This document shows, piece by piece, positions 7,457-8,982 of a stretch of DNA of 8,982 bases. The notes under the pieces were generated by a model that worked only from the letters and a program-made list of their open reading frames with translations, did no database searches and was not told where the DNA came from. Location: assembly GCA_027011835.1 (NCBI GenBank), contig JALUZN010000238.1, positions 1 through 8,982 on the forward strand. The letters run 5' to 3'. The position numbers and the translations under genes were made by a program. The DNA comes from Draconibacterium sp. Lineage in GTDB: Bacteria; Bacteroidota; Bacteroidia; Bacteroidales; Prolixibacteraceae. How positions within the stretch are numbered: the first letter of the stretch is position 1; each line of letters opens with the position of its first letter.

Positions 7457-8982
7457 TTTTATTTTCTCCTCTATTCAAACGAGAAAACGGTCCGGCACTG
7501 TTAATAACCGGGCGTTTTCTGTTGTTGTAGTCGTGGTCGATGGTTAAAGAAGTTCCATCGCGATTTTCGAAAGCAGCTTTAGGAATTACTGCTTTCCCCA
7601 GAGTTTTTGTAGTTATTAATTTAGTTTTATGGTTAAAAAAATTATTGTCGGGTGTAAAACTGAGAAACAAATTTTCGCCGTTCTCAATAAGCTTAAGTTG
7701 AGGATTATAGTTGGTCGAGTTCAGTAGAATGCTGTCGTGTGCCGATGGTTTTGCCCCGTTATAATAAACATTTCCAACAAATTTTACGTTGTAAGTTGTT
7801 TTTGTATAGCCGGTTAGTCCATAATTCTCGCTGTTCTTTTTATTTGCATTTTTCCCTTTGCCCACAAAAATATTATTTATAAACCTGTCGTCGCCACCTT
7901 TAATTACGGTGAGTCCTGCAATAGTTGTTGAGTGGGGTAAAAAATAGGGTGTAAAACGGTTTGGATCGGGCCACTGATAAACAGTTCCGGCAATTAGGTT
8001 TTGTAGATATGCACCACCTTCCGACTGTGTTCGGATGGCTGCCGGCGATAGAAAAATATTATTATCGACAACAAACGGACCATGATTAACTTCCAGAAAA
8101 AGATCTTCCCAGTCGTTATTGTAAAACAGATTTCCGGAAACACGTGTGCCCTGCGTCATCCAATCGAGCCAAATTCCTCGCCCGCAATTGTGAATACGGT
8201 TTCCGCGAATAACAGCGTCGATTGCAGCATGAAATTTTATTCCTCCAATTTCGGCTCCATGGAATTGCCGTTTTGTATGAATATCGTGAATATGATTGTT
8301 CTCGATTGTACTAAAAGCGGCGCCCATACTTCCACAAATTGCTGTCTGTTCGCAAGCAAAAATTTCGTTGTTACGAACAATGTGCGAGCCAACATGTTCT
8401 TTGTTCCAGTTGTGTCATAATACTCTGAAAGTAACCTCAATGTAATGTATATTTCCATCGTTGTTTATACTCTCTTTGTCTTGCGACCAAACATTTTGGC
8501 CGCTCTCCCGCTCTTTCCCCAGTGTAATTCCCGAACATTTCGAGTTGCTTATTACGTTGTTTTCAATTATCCATCCTTTGCACCAATGTGGTGCAATCAT
8601 TCCAACCTGCTCGGCTGTGGGTGCTCCCCACTGCGTTGCTGCCTCGCTAATATAAAAACCGCTGATTGTAATATAATTTATAAAGAGCTGCTCGGGATAA
8701 ATGCATGATTTACGGGTACTTATTTCAACCAATTCTTTGTTTGGATTGAATTCGTGAAAGTTTGCCCAAATGGTTGTGCTGTTGCTATTGTTTTTGCAGT
8801 ACCAAGTGTAAGTCGACCCTTTAGGGTCATCAATTTTTGGATTGGCAACCGGATGAAGAACTTTCTCAAGAGTTTCTTTTTCGAAAAGCGATTTGCCATT
8901 TAAAAAAACCTCTCCGGTATGGTGAATTCTTCCTAAACCGTAAAACCAGTCGCCATAAATCGAATCGCGATACGGATTGTAA
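7443..8982 (-). pseudogene. GH120-family beta-helix glycoside hydrolase (beta-xylosidase-like), interrupted by one in-frame TGA; partial at window edge
   Basis: Reading leftward from 8981, one frame gives 188 residues, a TGA at 8417-8415, then 323 more residues to TGA 7445-7443. Protein similarity continues without loss across the break, so this is one gene. The N-terminus and any signal peptide, roughly 100 or more residues, lie beyond the right edge. The pattern matches GH120, whose known members are beta-xylosidases with a right-handed parallel beta-helix: TGEVFLNGKS, then ANFHEFNPNKELVEI, KGWIIENN, SKCSGITLGKE, GSHIVRNN, GAEIGGIKFHAAID, WLDWMTQGTR, LEVNHGPFVVDNN, GGDDRFINNIFVG and a final IKIW. 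The family nucleophile corresponds to the Asp of WLDW (codon 8165-8163) and the acid/base to the Glu of FLEV (8093-8091). Both are present, both downstream of the TGA. If the stop is real, the main product lacks both catalytic residues. The ATG at 8327 is inside the beta-helix and unlikely to give a working enzyme. It is convergent with the + genes. Family assignment is from remembered homologues. Confidence 0.85.
8415..8417 (-). other. In-frame TGA nonsense codon inside the GH120 gene
   Basis: The minus-strand codons around it read Phe-Arg-Val-Leu-TGA-His-Asn-Trp-Asn-Lys-Glu. In the remembered family pattern, a short segment ending in Trp-Ser/Asn-Lys-Glu leads into GSHIxRNN, and the spacing here fits one residue replaced by the stop rather than an indel. 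The same gene ends with a TGA at its natural C-terminus and ricT also ends in TGA, which argues for the standard code. The base after the stop is C, a context known in Escherichia coli to terminate weakly. A sequencing error cannot be excluded. Confidence 0.85.

Noticed and set aside
8415..8417. Selenocysteine or reassigned TGA in the beta-helix gene
   Set aside because: GH120 enzymes are not known selenoproteins and the position is not catalytic. The same gene stops naturally at another TGA right after the family-typical IKIW end, and ricT also stops at TGA, so the standard code with a nonsense mutation is simpler.
8415..8732. A separate short gene starting with TTG at 8732
   Set aside because: The same frame is open upstream to the window edge and encodes conserved GH120 sequence, so the TTG is an internal leucine codon.

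Overview
The window looks like a chromosomal segment of a Bacteroidota bacterium, probably an environmental polysaccharide degrader. The reasons are the housekeeping block at the left (DNA polymerase III delta' subunit, a PSP1/RicT protein, the gliding lipoprotein GldH, then TrmB with the MGKNKL start typical of this phylum), the AT-rich DNA, the lack of clear Shine-Dalgarno sequences, and two -7 elements of the Bacteroidota form TAnnTTTG. The genus cannot be named from the sequence.

Layout. Positions 1-407 hold the 3' end of holB, on +. Positions 549-2155 hold ricT and gldH, which overlap by 4 bases. trmB follows at 2220-2960 with a GTG start. Positions 3123-7268 hold two exported proteins on +: a PLP-dependent DegT/DnrJ-type aminotransferase with a twin-arginine signal, and an 890-residue protein with a neutral-ceramidase-like zinc hydrolase domain followed by seven beta-propeller-like repeats. 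On the minus strand, convergent with these and running off the right edge, is a right-handed beta-helix glycoside hydrolase recognised as GH120 (beta-xylosidase family). Its frame is open from the window edge to 7443 except for one in-frame TGA at 8415-8417, so it is annotated as interrupted. No stretch over 300 bases lacks a gene. No tRNA, rRNA, CRISPR array, insertion sequence or phage gene was seen.

How the genes work together. The left half is conserved cell machinery: replication, an iron-sulfur regulatory protein, gliding/type IX secretion, and tRNA modification. The right half is accessory. The aminotransferase and the hydrolase-propeller protein are collinear, 96 bases apart and both predicted to be exported. 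This suggests a periplasmic or surface route handling an amide- or amine-containing glycan or lipid; that is inference. The GH120 gene suggests xylan or xylo-oligosaccharide use, and further glycan genes may lie beyond the right edge. The features most worth a second look are the exported PLP enzyme, the fusion protein lacking the ceramidase nucleophilic serine, and the single nonsense codon in the GH120 gene.
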